IMG/VR virus record: IMGVR_UViG_3300030382_001359
Span: 1 to 32,470 of that record
Strand: one strand, 5' to 3'
Length of the DNA stretch: 32,470 nucleotides
Source of the DNA: a virus
Under the pieces are notes generated by a model. The model was given only the letters and a program-made list of their open reading frames with translations, ran no database searches and was not told where the DNA came from. Shown one piece after another: positions 20,739 through 29,761 of the stretch (position 1 is the stretch's first letter; every line of letters starts with the position of its first letter). Both the position numbers and the translations under genes were made by a program.

Positions 20739-21506
20739 ATGACTACAGCATCTAATGAAGCAAGGATAATGGCAGCGGAACGCGCTCTTCAAACTGCCCC
20801 TGAACCGGGCGGGATGCAGGGCATGAATACTGGAGACGAGGACGTTCCCATCACTAACACCAGAGTTACGTCGGCTGGGTACGTGACTATGTGGAATACC
20901 GACACCAAAGAGCCGTCTATCTTCAACATGAATGGAGTTCGGGCGAAACTTAAAGAGGTATTCCCTAACGACTACGTCAATAACCCTGCCATGAGAGGGC
21001 TTGCTTGCTGGACCCCTGACCAGCCAAATGAATCTCCCTGGCGTGGTAACGTTACCTGCCCCCTTCATGCTGACCGTCCTGAACGGGCGGCTTTTGATGC
21101 AGTAGGCTACCCACGGTGTCACAAGAACAATATACCCAATGAGATGGAAGCACAGCGTCATTTACTCAGAAAGCATCATCAAGAATGGGAGATGATGAAC
21201 GCTCAACGACTTGAGATTGAGCGCATCGCCCAAGAGGAAGACCGTTCACTGAACCGAAAGATTCTTGCTCATTTGTCTGGAGTGCCGGAAGAGGTAGCTC
21301 CTGTTGATGTGATTGAGACACCTCAAGCCCCAGAAGCCCCAGAGACCATTGAGGCTCCTGACATTCCTGATATTCCTGATATCCCTGAGGCTCCGGCATC
21401 CCCTGAGCCTACGTCAGATATGGTGTATCTCTGTAACAAATGCAAGTCTAACCACCGATTAGATTCTAGTATTGGTCGGCGGCATAAGAGACACAAGCTG
21501 GATTAA
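20739..21506 (+). CDS. Zinc-finger protein with Pro-rich linker
   Basis: A 255-residue protein with two metal modules. Module 1 (about 107-147) has C107, H110, C127, H128, H141 and H146/H147 (TCPLHADRPERAAFD ... RHLLRKHHQEW). Module 2 at the C-terminus is C232-x2-C235-x13-H249-x2-H252 (LCNKCKSNHRLDSSIGRRHK), a C2H2-type finger. Between them lies an acidic, Pro-rich linker of APE and PDI repeats (about 195-225). GAGAGAGGG precedes the ATG. It lies inside the structural block, yet it looks like a nucleic-acid or protein-binding factor. Function unknown. Confidence 0.75.
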   Translation: MTTASNEARIMAAERALQTAPEPGGMQGMNTGDEDVPITNTRVTSAGYVTMWNTDTKEPSIFNMNGVRAKLKEVFPNDYVNNPAMRGLACWTPDQPNESPWRGNVTCPLHADRPERAAFDAVGYPRCHKNNIPNEMEAQRHLLRKHHQEWEMMNAQRLEIERIAQEEDRSLNRKILAHLSGVPEEVAPVDVIETPQAPEAPETIEAPDIPDIPDIPEAPASPEPTSDMVYLCNKCKSNHRLDSSIGRRHKRHKLD

Positions 21507-21508
21507 TG

Positions 21509-21546
21509 AGGGCTGTTAGCCCTATTTCAAGTGCTGCCTTGCAGCA
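21509..21546. other. Two tandem hairpins between genes
   Basis: AGGGCT-GTT-AGCCCT (21509-21523) and TGCTGC-CTT-GCAGCA (21532-21546) are both perfect 6-bp stems with 3-base loops. ATTTC follows the first, which may be a weak terminator. The second ends just before AGGAG of the next gene. They may set relative expression of the upstream and downstream virion genes. Confidence 0.55.
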
Positions 21547-21559
21547 ATAGGAGAACATA

Positions 21560-21946
21560 ATGGCTGATTCAGGACGAATGCGTGGATGGAAATACGACCA
21601 CGAAAACTCCAATCTAGAAGTTTGGGTCAACGGGACTAATGTCGGCGTATGGGATGACGCTACCAATGACCTAGTCCTTCCCACCAATGGCCTTACTGTC
21701 ACTGCTGGCGGGGCAACGGTCACTGCCGGTGACCTGACTGTCACTGCTGGTGATGCCCACGTTGTTGCACAGAACCTCTACATGGGTGCGGAAACAGCGT
21801 TCGCTACCACAGAACCCACAAGCGCAATCATCTTCAAAACAGGTACACAAGCCGCTGGAGCAATCGTTACTTCAAGTGCTTTGTTTGCTAATGATACTGT
21901 GTTGAGAAAGATAATCGCTGATGGCACAGTCTCTAACGTAGGATAA
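21560..21946 (+). CDS. Small virion protein with TVTAG repeats
   Basis: A 128-residue protein. The N-terminal part (GWKYDHENSNLEVWVNGTNV) is followed by a short repeat block, GLTVTAGGATVTAGDLTVTA and GDAHVVAQ, a beta-helix-like pattern also seen in fibre proteins. ATAGGAG lies before the ATG. It is likely a surface or fibre-related structural protein. The repeat pattern and place support a virion role; the exact site is unknown. Confidence 0.7.
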   Translation: MADSGRMRGWKYDHENSNLEVWVNGTNVGVWDDATNDLVLPTNGLTVTAGGATVTAGDLTVTAGDAHVVAQNLYMGAETAFATTEPTSAIIFKTGTQAAGAIVTSSALFANDTVLRKIIADGTVSNVG

Positions 21947-21948
21947 CT

Positions 21949-22344
21949 ATGTTAGGTACTCTTCTTCTGCTGGAACACATCCCTGAGATACGTTGGGAAC
22001 ACGGCGATGACTTATGTGATTGCACATTCCAGCGTATCGGGTATTGGACTAATCCATATCTTGGCAGAACATTAGAGTTTCGTATCTGTTGCTCTTGGTC
22101 AAAATTGATTGAGTTGCATCCTGAGTTGCAGGAATTTGTACGGGAGATTCCAGCGTTTGATAACTATAATGCTGGCCGGTGGGAGACTGAACCCGCCCCG
22201 TGGAATTCTGACAAGCATGATATGCCAGATGCGCTTTGGCATAGACAGTTAGCGATTCAGCAAGGCATCACGGTATCCGAAGCCAGAGAAAGATATGGGC
22301 ACTTACAACCTCCGCGTAAGGTGATTAATAATGACCCAACCTAG
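21949..22344 (+). CDS. Conserved-looking structural-module protein, unknown
   Basis: A 131-residue protein with many Trp, Cys and His (RIGYWTNPYLGRTLEFRICC, WSKLIELHPELQEFVREIP, DMPDALWHRQLAIQQG). The C-terminus (SEARERYGHLQPP) reads as a helix. It resembles short proteins found among head-tail genes of environmental phages that I have seen only as hypothetical. AGGA precedes the ATG. Its end overlaps the next gene by 14 bp. Confidence 0.7.
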   Translation: MLGTLLLLEHIPEIRWEHGDDLCDCTFQRIGYWTNPYLGRTLEFRICCSWSKLIELHPELQEFVREIPAFDNYNAGRWETEPAPWNSDKHDMPDALWHRQLAIQQGITVSEARERYGHLQPPRKVINNDPT

Positions 22345-22705
22345 ACGAGAATCACTGACCATAGCTAATGGTGAGGCGGTCTCGACAAGCTTTGAATTCA
22401 ATGGACAACGTATCGTTGCCGTGGTGACTCCAGGGGCGTGGACAGCAGGCGATGTGACGTTTGAGGTAGAAGAACCTTCTGGAACCTACGTCAAGGTCGT
22501 TGACCGAGGCGGGGCTATCTACAAGTTGACTGGCATAGCAACCGGAGCTTCTGAGTATCATGCGGTTTCTGGCGATGCTAACCAGGCTGACATCGTTATC
22601 ACATCGGTTGGATTCGGTAGAGTGGTCTCTACTAATACCAGCAGTGAAGCCGACGTAAACCAAGGTGCTGACCGCACTATTGTTCTTTACTTGGCAGACG
22701 TGTAA
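22331..22705 (+). CDS. Small beta-rich virion protein
   Basis: A 124-residue protein, almost all beta strands by eye (RIVAVVTPGAWTAGDVTFEV, QADIVITSVGFGRVVSTNTS, ADRTIVLYLADV). AAGG precedes the ATG at 22331, which lies inside the end of the upstream gene. The composition fits a small jelly-roll structural or fibre-accessory protein. No family recognised. Confidence 0.7.
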   Translation: MTQPRRESLTIANGEAVSTSFEFNGQRIVAVVTPGAWTAGDVTFEVEEPSGTYVKVVDRGGAIYKLTGIATGASEYHAVSGDANQADIVITSVGFGRVVSTNTSSEADVNQGADRTIVLYLADV

Positions 22706-22708
22706 TTT

Positions 22709-24001
22709 GTGGCTGTCACACAAGGAAATACCCGCCAAGAACTACGAGAGAAGGTAGGATACCTCCTTGGAGATGCGTTTCGTAAGATAACCGGAGCTGC
22801 TTCAGGGTCCACCACTACGCTTCTGATTGACGATGTCCCGAATAAGACTGCCGATGATTTCAATGGCAATTTCTTGCAATTCACCTCTGGTTCAAACAAT
22901 GACGGTCTGACTCGTGTGGTCACGGACACCTCTGTTTCTTCTAGCCGGGTGACGATGACTTTCTTTCCTGCTGTTTCCGACGCTACAGCGACGAATGACA
23001 CAGCCGAATTGTGGAGTCCGGCTTACGACCCAGATAGAATCCATAACCTCTTTAATCAGGCTGTGGACTCCGTTACGTCCCATATATATGACCCAACCGA
23101 AGACATCACCCTTCATTCAGGTGGACGCTCTCGCTTTGACATACCCACGACATTCGAGATGGTGAATTCTATAGAGATGCGTACATCTATGAATTCGCTG
23201 CAAATCATCGAGGGCGGGAATGTTTGGAATGAATCGGTTGATTCAGACATCACAATCACTCAGGACGATAACGATAAGATTTTCGGCAAAGTCGCTACGA
23301 AGTTTAGTTTTGCCGGGTCTTTAACTGACGGTGATTTCGCATCTCAAAGCATCGGCTCGATTGACCTATCGGACTTTGATTTCATTGAATTCCCTATCAA
23401 GGTGAACGCAGCGGTTGCTGCCAGTGACTTGGTATTAAGGCTTTCTGCTACGGCTAATGGGGCTGATACAGACAAGATTATCGCCATACCTGCTTTAAGC
23501 GTGGGCGAAGATACCTGGGTCCGTGTAGCTATGACGGAGGCAGCAAGTGGATTCGCGCCTTCAGAAGCTACGGCTATCATATCGGTGGCCCTAGAATATA
23601 ACGCCAATAAGAAGGTCAACATCGCCTGGGTAGGCAAGATTGAGGCTACGCGAAACGATTCATATGAATGGAAGATGGTGCCGTCCAATCTTTGGTCGAT
23701 AGATAAAGAGACTAGAGATTTGATATTCACTCCAGCCGGAGTGGACTATCTTGGCTGGCGATTGCTGAAGATTAAGGGCGGGGATAACCCAGCACAGTTC
23801 ACTGCTGACTCTGACGTGACCGAGATACCAGAGAGATACATGGTTAACTGGGTGGTTGGGACCCTACAGAACAGAGTTGTCAAAGGTGAGGATGAGGGCC
23901 AGGCTAGGGTTCGTATCGGTCAGGCTAATGGGAATCTCGCTACGGCTGCTTTTGCTATGAGAAACTTCCCGATGCTGAAGAACGCTAGAACGGTGACGTA
24001 A
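22709..24001 (+). CDS. Tail or neck structural protein with jelly-roll-like insert
   Basis: A 430-residue protein. The N-terminus (RQELREKVGYLLGDAFRKIT then SGSTTTLLIDDV) and the segment AELWSPAYDPDRIHNLFNQA resemble head-tail adaptor proteins. Residues about 190-310 look like a carbohydrate-binding jelly roll (FSFAGSLTDGDFASQSIGSI, DDNDKIFGKVATK, VNIAWVGKIEATR). The end returns to a mixed fold (ERYMVNWVVGTLQNRVVKGE). The start is GTG at 22709. It is coupled to the next gene by TAATG. It may be a connector or tail hub; the call is by context. Confidence 0.65.
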   Translation: MAVTQGNTRQELREKVGYLLGDAFRKITGAASGSTTTLLIDDVPNKTADDFNGNFLQFTSGSNNDGLTRVVTDTSVSSSRVTMTFFPAVSDATATNDTAELWSPAYDPDRIHNLFNQAVDSVTSHIYDPTEDITLHSGGRSRFDIPTTFEMVNSIEMRTSMNSLQIIEGGNVWNESVDSDITITQDDNDKIFGKVATKFSFAGSLTDGDFASQSIGSIDLSDFDFIEFPIKVNAAVAASDLVLRLSATANGADTDKIIAIPALSVGEDTWVRVAMTEAASGFAPSEATAIISVALEYNANKKVNIAWVGKIEATRNDSYEWKMVPSNLWSIDKETRDLIFTPAGVDYLGWRLLKIKGGDNPAQFTADSDVTEIPERYMVNWVVGTLQNRVVKGEDEGQARVRIGQANGNLATAAFAMRNFPMLKNARTVT

Positions 24002-25914
24002 TGACCACCGCTACAGTTACTAAAGAACAAGAAATCGTTTTAAATGGCATTCGTTATCCTATCCGGGGCAACGTCCAATCAGGACTGATTTCCACTGACC
24101 CGCAGAAGATTGTCACCGCTGATACCAGCAGGGACACCCACCGCAACCTATCGGTGCAGTCGTGGGCTAACTGGACTGGCGGCGTAGGCATCGACAAATT
24201 TGACGGCGAAGACATGAATCGCCGATATCGTTCTTGGGATTCAGACTGTCAGCAACGATTCGAGGGTCACTTGGTATTGCCCGGCTTGGCTAATGTGACT
24301 GCGGCAGGGGCGGCTGCTGACATCGGGGTTATCACTGAATACAACAATGTCATCTATGCGGCTTTTGGGACAGACCTACGGTCTTATAGCGATACAACCA
24401 ACGTTTGGACAAATGTAGCTACCCTGCCCAATTTCGCTACTGATGAGATTCATGACTGTCGATTCAATGACACGGTCTATATGGCTATTGCTTATGACAG
24501 CGGGTGGACTTACTACAATGGCTCATCTTTTGTAAATGACACCACTGATGCCAAGTTCTTGGTCCATCACGATGAGCGTCTTTGGGGAATCGACTCCACC
24601 GGGCAACTATGGTGGGTGTTTGAGCCTGGAGAGGCCGAGACTAATGACGCAAAGATACAGCTAGGAAACAATTCAGTAACGTCGATGTTCGTAGGGTATG
24701 ACAACCAGGGCAACGACATAATATATGTGGGCACCACCCGTGGCTTGTTTGCCCATGATTACGGCAATAGACGTTTCGTAGAGACACGACTTCACCTTCC
24801 CTTTCACCCAGACAATGGTAAGGGTGCTGACTCCTGGCGCACATCTATGTTCTTCTCAGCGGGTCTGGGGGTGAATAAATACGACATCGACACTAGTAAG
24901 GCCCAGGTTAAACAGATGGGACCGGATAGAGATGATGGATTGCCGTCCTCTCGACGGGGCACTATTCGTCAATTAGTGCCTAGCCATAATGAATTATTGG
25001 CTATCATCGATGCTACCTCTATCGCTTCAGCGGGTGCAGCATTCCAATCTCAGGTGCCTGGAGATGCTGATTTCGCTGATTCCGACCAGGGATTTTCCCA
25101 TATCATGGGGTGGGATGAGTTTGGCTGGGAAAGGAAATGGTTGTCTGACAATGACACTGGGTCCATAACCTGGCTCCACGTCTCAGATGCGTATAACCAG
25201 TACCGTATGTGGTGGGGGCAGAACCAACGTGTCTACCATATGCAGATACCGCCCAACATCATCAACCCGGTCTATGTCACAGATTTGCCTTATGCGACCT
25301 CTGGAAGCCATGAGACGCCTGATTTCACTGGAGGGCAGTCCGAGGTAGATAAGTTGGCCGTAAGGCTACAGGTGGAAGTCTCAGGGATGACTAGCTCAGA
25401 GACAGTCATCATGTCCTTTGCATTGAACGGTTCTTCTACGTTTACGACCATGAATGACACTTATTCTTCTTCAGTGAACTCTAGCGGAGCGATAACCTCA
25501 GACGGCAAGGTGACTTACTATTTCCCGGCAGAGGCAGCACCGGCTGGCACAGAGTTTCGGTCCATCAGATTCAAAGCCACTCTGGCTCGTGGGACAACAA
25601 CCACTTTAACGCCGGATATCTTAAAGATAGACTTAGAATGGCGGAAGAAATTGCCTGCCCTTTGGGGTCATCAGGTCGTTATCGATATGTCTGAGCCATA
25701 CGGGGGCCAGACTTTAGAGCAGATGTTTGAGAATATACGCATCGCGACTGAGAATAACACCCTTTCACGATTCACTTTTAGGAATAGAAGTGCCGACGAT
25801 GCTGGCAACTCCAACCCGTGGGTCTATTATGTCGATGTACTTGACCTTAAAGCGGTAGAGCATACCGGCAACGTTTGGGCTGGAGAATTCTTACTTACAC
25901 TTGGTGAGGTCTGA
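24001..25914 (+). CDS. Beta-propeller-like tail protein (nozzle or hub candidate)
   Basis: A 637-residue protein. Residues about 85-430 carry blade-like repeats, each with a strand, a Trp or Tyr and a turn (YNNVIYAAFGTDLRSYSDTT, NDTVYMAIAYDSGWTYYNGS, DERLWGIDSTGQLWWVFEPG, GNDIIYVGTTRGLFAHDYGN). The second part (about 440-560) is a beta sandwich. Tail hub or nozzle proteins of short-tailed phages, such as P22 gp10, contain a beta-propeller, so a tail nozzle or hub role is reasonable. The blade count and fold need modelling. One-base overlaps join it to both neighbours. Confidence 0.65.
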   Translation: MTTATVTKEQEIVLNGIRYPIRGNVQSGLISTDPQKIVTADTSRDTHRNLSVQSWANWTGGVGIDKFDGEDMNRRYRSWDSDCQQRFEGHLVLPGLANVTAAGAAADIGVITEYNNVIYAAFGTDLRSYSDTTNVWTNVATLPNFATDEIHDCRFNDTVYMAIAYDSGWTYYNGSSFVNDTTDAKFLVHHDERLWGIDSTGQLWWVFEPGEAETNDAKIQLGNNSVTSMFVGYDNQGNDIIYVGTTRGLFAHDYGNRRFVETRLHLPFHPDNGKGADSWRTSMFFSAGLGVNKYDIDTSKAQVKQMGPDRDDGLPSSRRGTIRQLVPSHNELLAIIDATSIASAGAAFQSQVPGDADFADSDQGFSHIMGWDEFGWERKWLSDNDTGSITWLHVSDAYNQYRMWWGQNQRVYHMQIPPNIINPVYVTDLPYATSGSHETPDFTGGQSEVDKLAVRLQVEVSGMTSSETVIMSFALNGSSTFTTMNDTYSSSVNSSGAITSDGKVTYYFPAEAAPAGTEFRSIRFKATLARGTTTTLTPDILKIDLEWRKKLPALWGHQVVIDMSEPYGGQTLEQMFENIRIATENNTLSRFTFRNRSADDAGNSNPWVYYVDVLDLKAVEHTGNVWAGEFLLTLGEV

Positions 25915-26216
25915 TGGCTAGGCCACTGGCTGACTCTATCGATGTGCCCTCTGCTGGTACACGGGTACAGATTAGTACTAAGAAAGAACAGGTACTCAGC
26001 ATCATATTCACTGCTCGTAAAGGTAATTCAGGGAATATCTTCTTGGGGGATTCGGCGGTTTCTGCTACGGTAGGATTTCAATTAGCTCCAGAAGATTCAA
26101 TCACACTGAATCCTTCCCTGGCATTGGAGCATAGAACGGTGGTTTTGCTGAGTGATTTCTGGGTCGATGCTGCAACGAATGGAGATGACTTAGATTTTAT
26201 AGCATTAGTTAAATAA
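25914..26216 (+). CDS. Small beta-rich virion protein
   Basis: A 100-residue protein (MARPLADSIDVPSAGTRVQI). It has a regular strand pattern (VLSIIFTARKGNSGNIFLGD, GFQLAPEDSITLNPSLALEH, LDFIALVK). It resembles small phage proteins thought to sit at the fibre base or as an adaptor. The A of its ATG is shared with the upstream stop (TGATG), tying its translation to the tail gene. Function unknown. Confidence 0.7.
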   Translation: MARPLADSIDVPSAGTRVQISTKKEQVLSIIFTARKGNSGNIFLGDSAVSATVGFQLAPEDSITLNPSLALEHRTVVLLSDFWVDAATNGDDLDFIALVK

Positions 26217-26243
26217 CGTAGCTAATAATACTGGAGACTATGA

Positions 26244-28451
26244 ATGGCTGTTCGATTAACAGGAAATTTTTACACTTCGGCTGGTGTTGCAACCTGCGGG
26301 GCGGCGGTAGCCATCTTCCCTGCCAGCACAGCGGCCACTCAGTCCACCAGTGTGTGTAGTGCTACGGCCACTACTACAACCAACTCCACTGGCGTATGGG
26401 ACGAACTGACCCTTGCCGCCAATACCTACGATGTACGCATCACAAGCGGCTCAAGCGTCAGGTGGCGTCGGTATAACGAAGAGGTCCAGCACACCACATT
26501 CCAGACCGGAGATGACGGAAACTTCTACCTTGGGAATGGAGTAGACGTTGGACATCGTTGGTCTACTGGAGATGCCAGCAACCACGCCTATGTCATCGGT
26601 ATCGGTGACACTTCCCAGCAGATGCACATCACTGACCTAGGGGCCATTGCGACTGACTGGGCTAGAAGTGCGGGAACTCACCCAGAGTTGGCGATTCACT
26701 CCAATACGACTCCGATTACTGACTACATGGCAATCGGAAACCATGACGGTACTACCGGAAACATAGATGTAGTCGGTGGAACCACCCTGGCTTTGAAGAT
26801 TGCAGGGAATACAGAGGCGTCGATTACGGCGGCGGGGCTTGTGCTTCCTGCCTGCTCTGACCTGAGTTTCACCGGCTCTACCGGAACCAACGACATAGTC
26901 CTGACAAATGGCCTGGCTGACGCTCTAAGCATCACTGACGGCTCTGCCGATGTTGTGGTAGTGGATACGTCTACTGCGGGAAATGTCATCACAATGACAT
27001 CCGCAGTGACAGTAAGTAATGGCCTGACATCTACAGCCGCAGCCAACACACTGGGAGCCACTAGTTTCAACGATGCGGATGTTACTAACGTTGGAGACAT
27101 AGCTCTAGATAGCATCAGTGCAGACAACAATGTTATTAACATAGCGGTCACTGATAACCAGGCTACGGCTCTGACCATCAAGCAGGGTAGCGATGCATAC
27201 CTAATCATAGATACCGCTAACTCCAGTGAATCAGTGAGCATCGGGACCGGGATATCCGGTACTGCTATCACGCTGGGTCACGGCACTTCTGAAGTCACGG
27301 TGGCAGACAACCTTACAGTCGCTGGCGATATGACCGTGAACGGCACGACTACCACGGTCAACAGCACGACTCTAACGGTTGATGACCCCATCATCACCCT
27401 TGGCGGTGATACCGCTCCTGGGTCCGATGACAACAAAGACCGGGGCGTAGAGTTCCGGTATCACGACGGCTCTTGCGCTCGCGTAGGCTTCTTTGGGTAC
27501 GATGATTCGGCTTCAGTGTTCACTGGATTGACTGCGGCAACCAACTCGTCTGAAGTATTCTCAGGCACTGTGATGAACGCTGTATTCGGTACTATCGGGG
27601 GCACCCTTACTACTGCATCTCAGACTAATATAACCAGCCTCGGTACTCTGGGTTCGATAGATATCAATGGAGGTGCTGTAGATGGCGTTACCATAGGCAC
27701 TAACGCCGCAGCCACTGAACTTCAAGTGGACTACATCAATGCCAACGCTTCCACACTTACTATCACAGATAGCAGTGACACTGGGGACCTGGCCTCCTTA
27801 GCCGTCACTACCCACGGGGCAACGACCCTGACTACCACAGATGATGATGCCACCGCTGCCCACCTTACGCTTGATGCAGACGGTAACATCACCCTGGATG
27901 CAGCCACTGGTATCGTAACTATAGAAGATGCTGGCACTGAGATTCTAAGACTTACAGAGTCTTGCTCAGGCGATGTGACTGTCAAACTAGTCACCAATGC
28001 TAAGGACCTTATCTTCACCGACAACGGTGACGCAGAGGGCTTCAGGATTCTGGATGCCGCCGTTGGCGTCAAGGTTGCTGGCACACTGGATTTAGGCCAC
28101 GCAACAGCAAATACTTTAAGCGCATCGAGTGGCGTTCTAAGCATCGAAGGCAACCGTGTATTTCATGCTTGTGGAACTGATATTCCAGTGGCAGATGGCG
28201 GGACAGGAGCATCGACCTTTACTGCAAACGGCATCCTCGTTGGCAACGGGACATCTGCTATTGCGGTAACGGCTACGATGGCAACAAAAGGCCATCTGAT
28301 GATTGGCGATGGCTCAGGAGTTCCATCTATGCTGGCAGTTGGTTGTAACAATCAACTGCTAACCGCTTGCAGCAGTGAAGCTACTGGAGTTAAATGGGCA
28401 GCAGCAGCCGCCGCAGGCGTAGGACTTGGCCTTGTAATCGCACTATCGTAG
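26244..28451 (+). CDS. Tail fibre protein
   Basis: A 735-residue protein. The N-terminal 100 residues form a small beta domain (FYTSAGVATCGAAVAIFPAS, NTYDVRITSGSSVRWRRY) that may attach to the virion. The shaft consists of Thr/Asp/Gly-rich strands (LTITDSSD, DADGNITLDAATGIVTIEDA), with the fibre-type motif TVNGTTTTVNSTTLTVDDPI near residue 370. The C-terminus has VADGGTGASTFTANGILVGN and an Ala-rich end. Such shafts are usually trimeric. GGAG lies before the ATG. Receptor specificity cannot be read from the sequence. Confidence 0.8.
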   Translation: MAVRLTGNFYTSAGVATCGAAVAIFPASTAATQSTSVCSATATTTTNSTGVWDELTLAANTYDVRITSGSSVRWRRYNEEVQHTTFQTGDDGNFYLGNGVDVGHRWSTGDASNHAYVIGIGDTSQQMHITDLGAIATDWARSAGTHPELAIHSNTTPITDYMAIGNHDGTTGNIDVVGGTTLALKIAGNTEASITAAGLVLPACSDLSFTGSTGTNDIVLTNGLADALSITDGSADVVVVDTSTAGNVITMTSAVTVSNGLTSTAAANTLGATSFNDADVTNVGDIALDSISADNNVINIAVTDNQATALTIKQGSDAYLIIDTANSSESVSIGTGISGTAITLGHGTSEVTVADNLTVAGDMTVNGTTTTVNSTTLTVDDPIITLGGDTAPGSDDNKDRGVEFRYHDGSCARVGFFGYDDSASVFTGLTAATNSSEVFSGTVMNAVFGTIGGTLTTASQTNITSLGTLGSIDINGGAVDGVTIGTNAAATELQVDYINANASTLTITDSSDTGDLASLAVTTHGATTLTTTDDDATAAHLTLDADGNITLDAATGIVTIEDAGTEILRLTESCSGDVTVKLVTNAKDLIFTDNGDAEGFRILDAAVGVKVAGTLDLGHATANTLSASSGVLSIEGNRVFHACGTDIPVADGGTGASTFTANGILVGNGTSAIAVTATMATKGHLMIGDGSGVPSMLAVGCNNQLLTACSSEATGVKWAAAAAAGVGLGLVIALS

Positions 28452-28460
28452 GAGAATGAA

Positions 28461-28784
28461 ATGGGCGACCTATTAAAGAATAAATTCGGTATAACTAAAA
28501 CAGACTCAAACTATGAGGAGACAGCAGGGTCAGGTGAAACTTGGACTGTTCTCAGCATCAGTATCTGTAATACCGAAGATGATGATGATGCCACTTTTGA
28601 CTTGTACGTAGATACCAACGGTTCTGGTGCCGACGCTTATATATATAAAAATCAAAGCCTTCCAGCCGATGCCACCTTTATTCATTCCGACAAGATAGTT
28701 TTGACTACAGGTCAAAAGTTAGGGTTCGTTGCAACTGCTAACCAAGATATTGACGTTTTCATCAGCTATCTAGAGCAAACTTAA
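28461..28784 (+). CDS. Small beta-rich fibre-associated protein
   Basis: A 107-residue acidic protein (MGDLLKNKFGITKTDSNYEE). Strands with Asp-rich turns (TEDDDDATFDLYVDTNGSGA, GQKLGFVATANQDIDVFISY) suggest a small jelly roll. It lies between the fibre gene and the Gly-rich genes with AGGAG upstream, so a fibre accessory or adaptor role is likely. No family recognised. Confidence 0.7.
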   Translation: MGDLLKNKFGITKTDSNYEETAGSGETWTVLSISICNTEDDDDATFDLYVDTNGSGADAYIYKNQSLPADATFIHSDKIVLTTGQKLGFVATANQDIDVFISYLEQT

Positions 28785-28786
28785 AC

Positions 28787-29761
28787 ATGAGCGGCCTAGT
28801 AACAACAACCACCCGTAACGGTAAAGGCTCTGGCTACGCTGACGGGAATCCTACGTTCCGACGCTACTCCTCGTCTGGCACCATCCAGAAGCCTTTGGGT
28901 TGCACCATCATCGTGATGGAAGTCATCGGAGGTGGAGGTGGAGGTGGCGAAGGTGGCGATGGTCATTTGTCAGGCTCAGGAGGAGGCGGTGGTGGAGGGG
29001 CCATGGCTCGTGCAACTTTTAATGCTGAGTCGCTTGGTTCAACGTTGACGTTGGCTGTCCCTGCTGGCGCTAGTGGTGCAGGGGCAGGCACATCAGATTC
29101 AGGGTCGATTGGTGGCACTGTTACCGTAACCGATGACGCTACCAGTAAAGTTATTCTTTCAGCATATGGCGGTGGTGGTGGCGACTCAGGCACTGGTGGG
29201 TTTTCTGCTAATACAGGTGCCGCTGGAGGTGGCGGCGGAGGCACTGGAGCCGCTGGCACTTCTGCATCAACAGTAACACAAGGTGTTGGCGGAAACCCTA
29301 CTATACAAGGCTCGACACAAGGCGATTCTTTGGGTGGACGCGGCGCGGAAGGTAGTGCTGGCACAGGAGGTGCCGCCCATCAAGCAGAATATGGCGGCGG
29401 TGGCGGTGGGGCTGGACATGGTGGGTCTACTGCTGGCTCCAGTGGTGGCAGTTCTATATTTGGAGCAGGCGGAGGTGGCGGTGGCGAGAATGAGAGCCGC
29501 GCCCGTCGTTCTGGCGGTGCTTGGGGTCAGTACACTAGCCCAGGCACTCTAGGTTCTTCTGGAAACGTGGCTGGGACAGATGGCGATGACCACCCATTTG
29601 GTTGTGGTGATGGCGGTTCTGGCGGTGCAGGAACTGGTGGCGGAGGAAACGGTGGAGTGCCAGGGGGCGGAGGTGGAGCCGGAGGTCAGAATACAGGCAT
29701 ATCTGGCGGAGGAACTGCTGGGAATGGCGCACGCGGCGAAATCAGGATGTGGTTTTACTGA
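28787..29761 (+). CDS. Glycine-rich adhesin-like protein 1
   Basis: A 324-residue protein. A short N-terminal domain (about 1-45, ending IIVMEVIGG) is followed by poly-Gly runs (GGGGGGGEGG, SGGGGGGGAMARATFNA), a strand motif (LTLAVPAGASG), then conserved blocks PTIQGS, SLGGRG, AEYGGGGGGAG, SSIFGAGGGG, GGAW, FGCG, GVPGGGGGAGG and a closing RGEIRMWFY. This layout matches glycine-rich tail-tip adhesins, in which polyglycine II helices display loops that bind the host receptor. It is the first of three tandem paralogues and ends with a TGATG overlap. Confidence 0.75.
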   Translation: MSGLVTTTTRNGKGSGYADGNPTFRRYSSSGTIQKPLGCTIIVMEVIGGGGGGGEGGDGHLSGSGGGGGGGAMARATFNAESLGSTLTLAVPAGASGAGAGTSDSGSIGGTVTVTDDATSKVILSAYGGGGGDSGTGGFSANTGAAGGGGGGTGAAGTSASTVTQGVGGNPTIQGSTQGDSLGGRGAEGSAGTGGAAHQAEYGGGGGGAGHGGSTAGSSGGSSIFGAGGGGGGENESRARRSGGAWGQYTSPGTLGSSGNVAGTDGDDHPFGCGDGGSGGAGTGGGGNGGVPGGGGGAGGQNTGISGGGTAGNGARGEIRMWFY

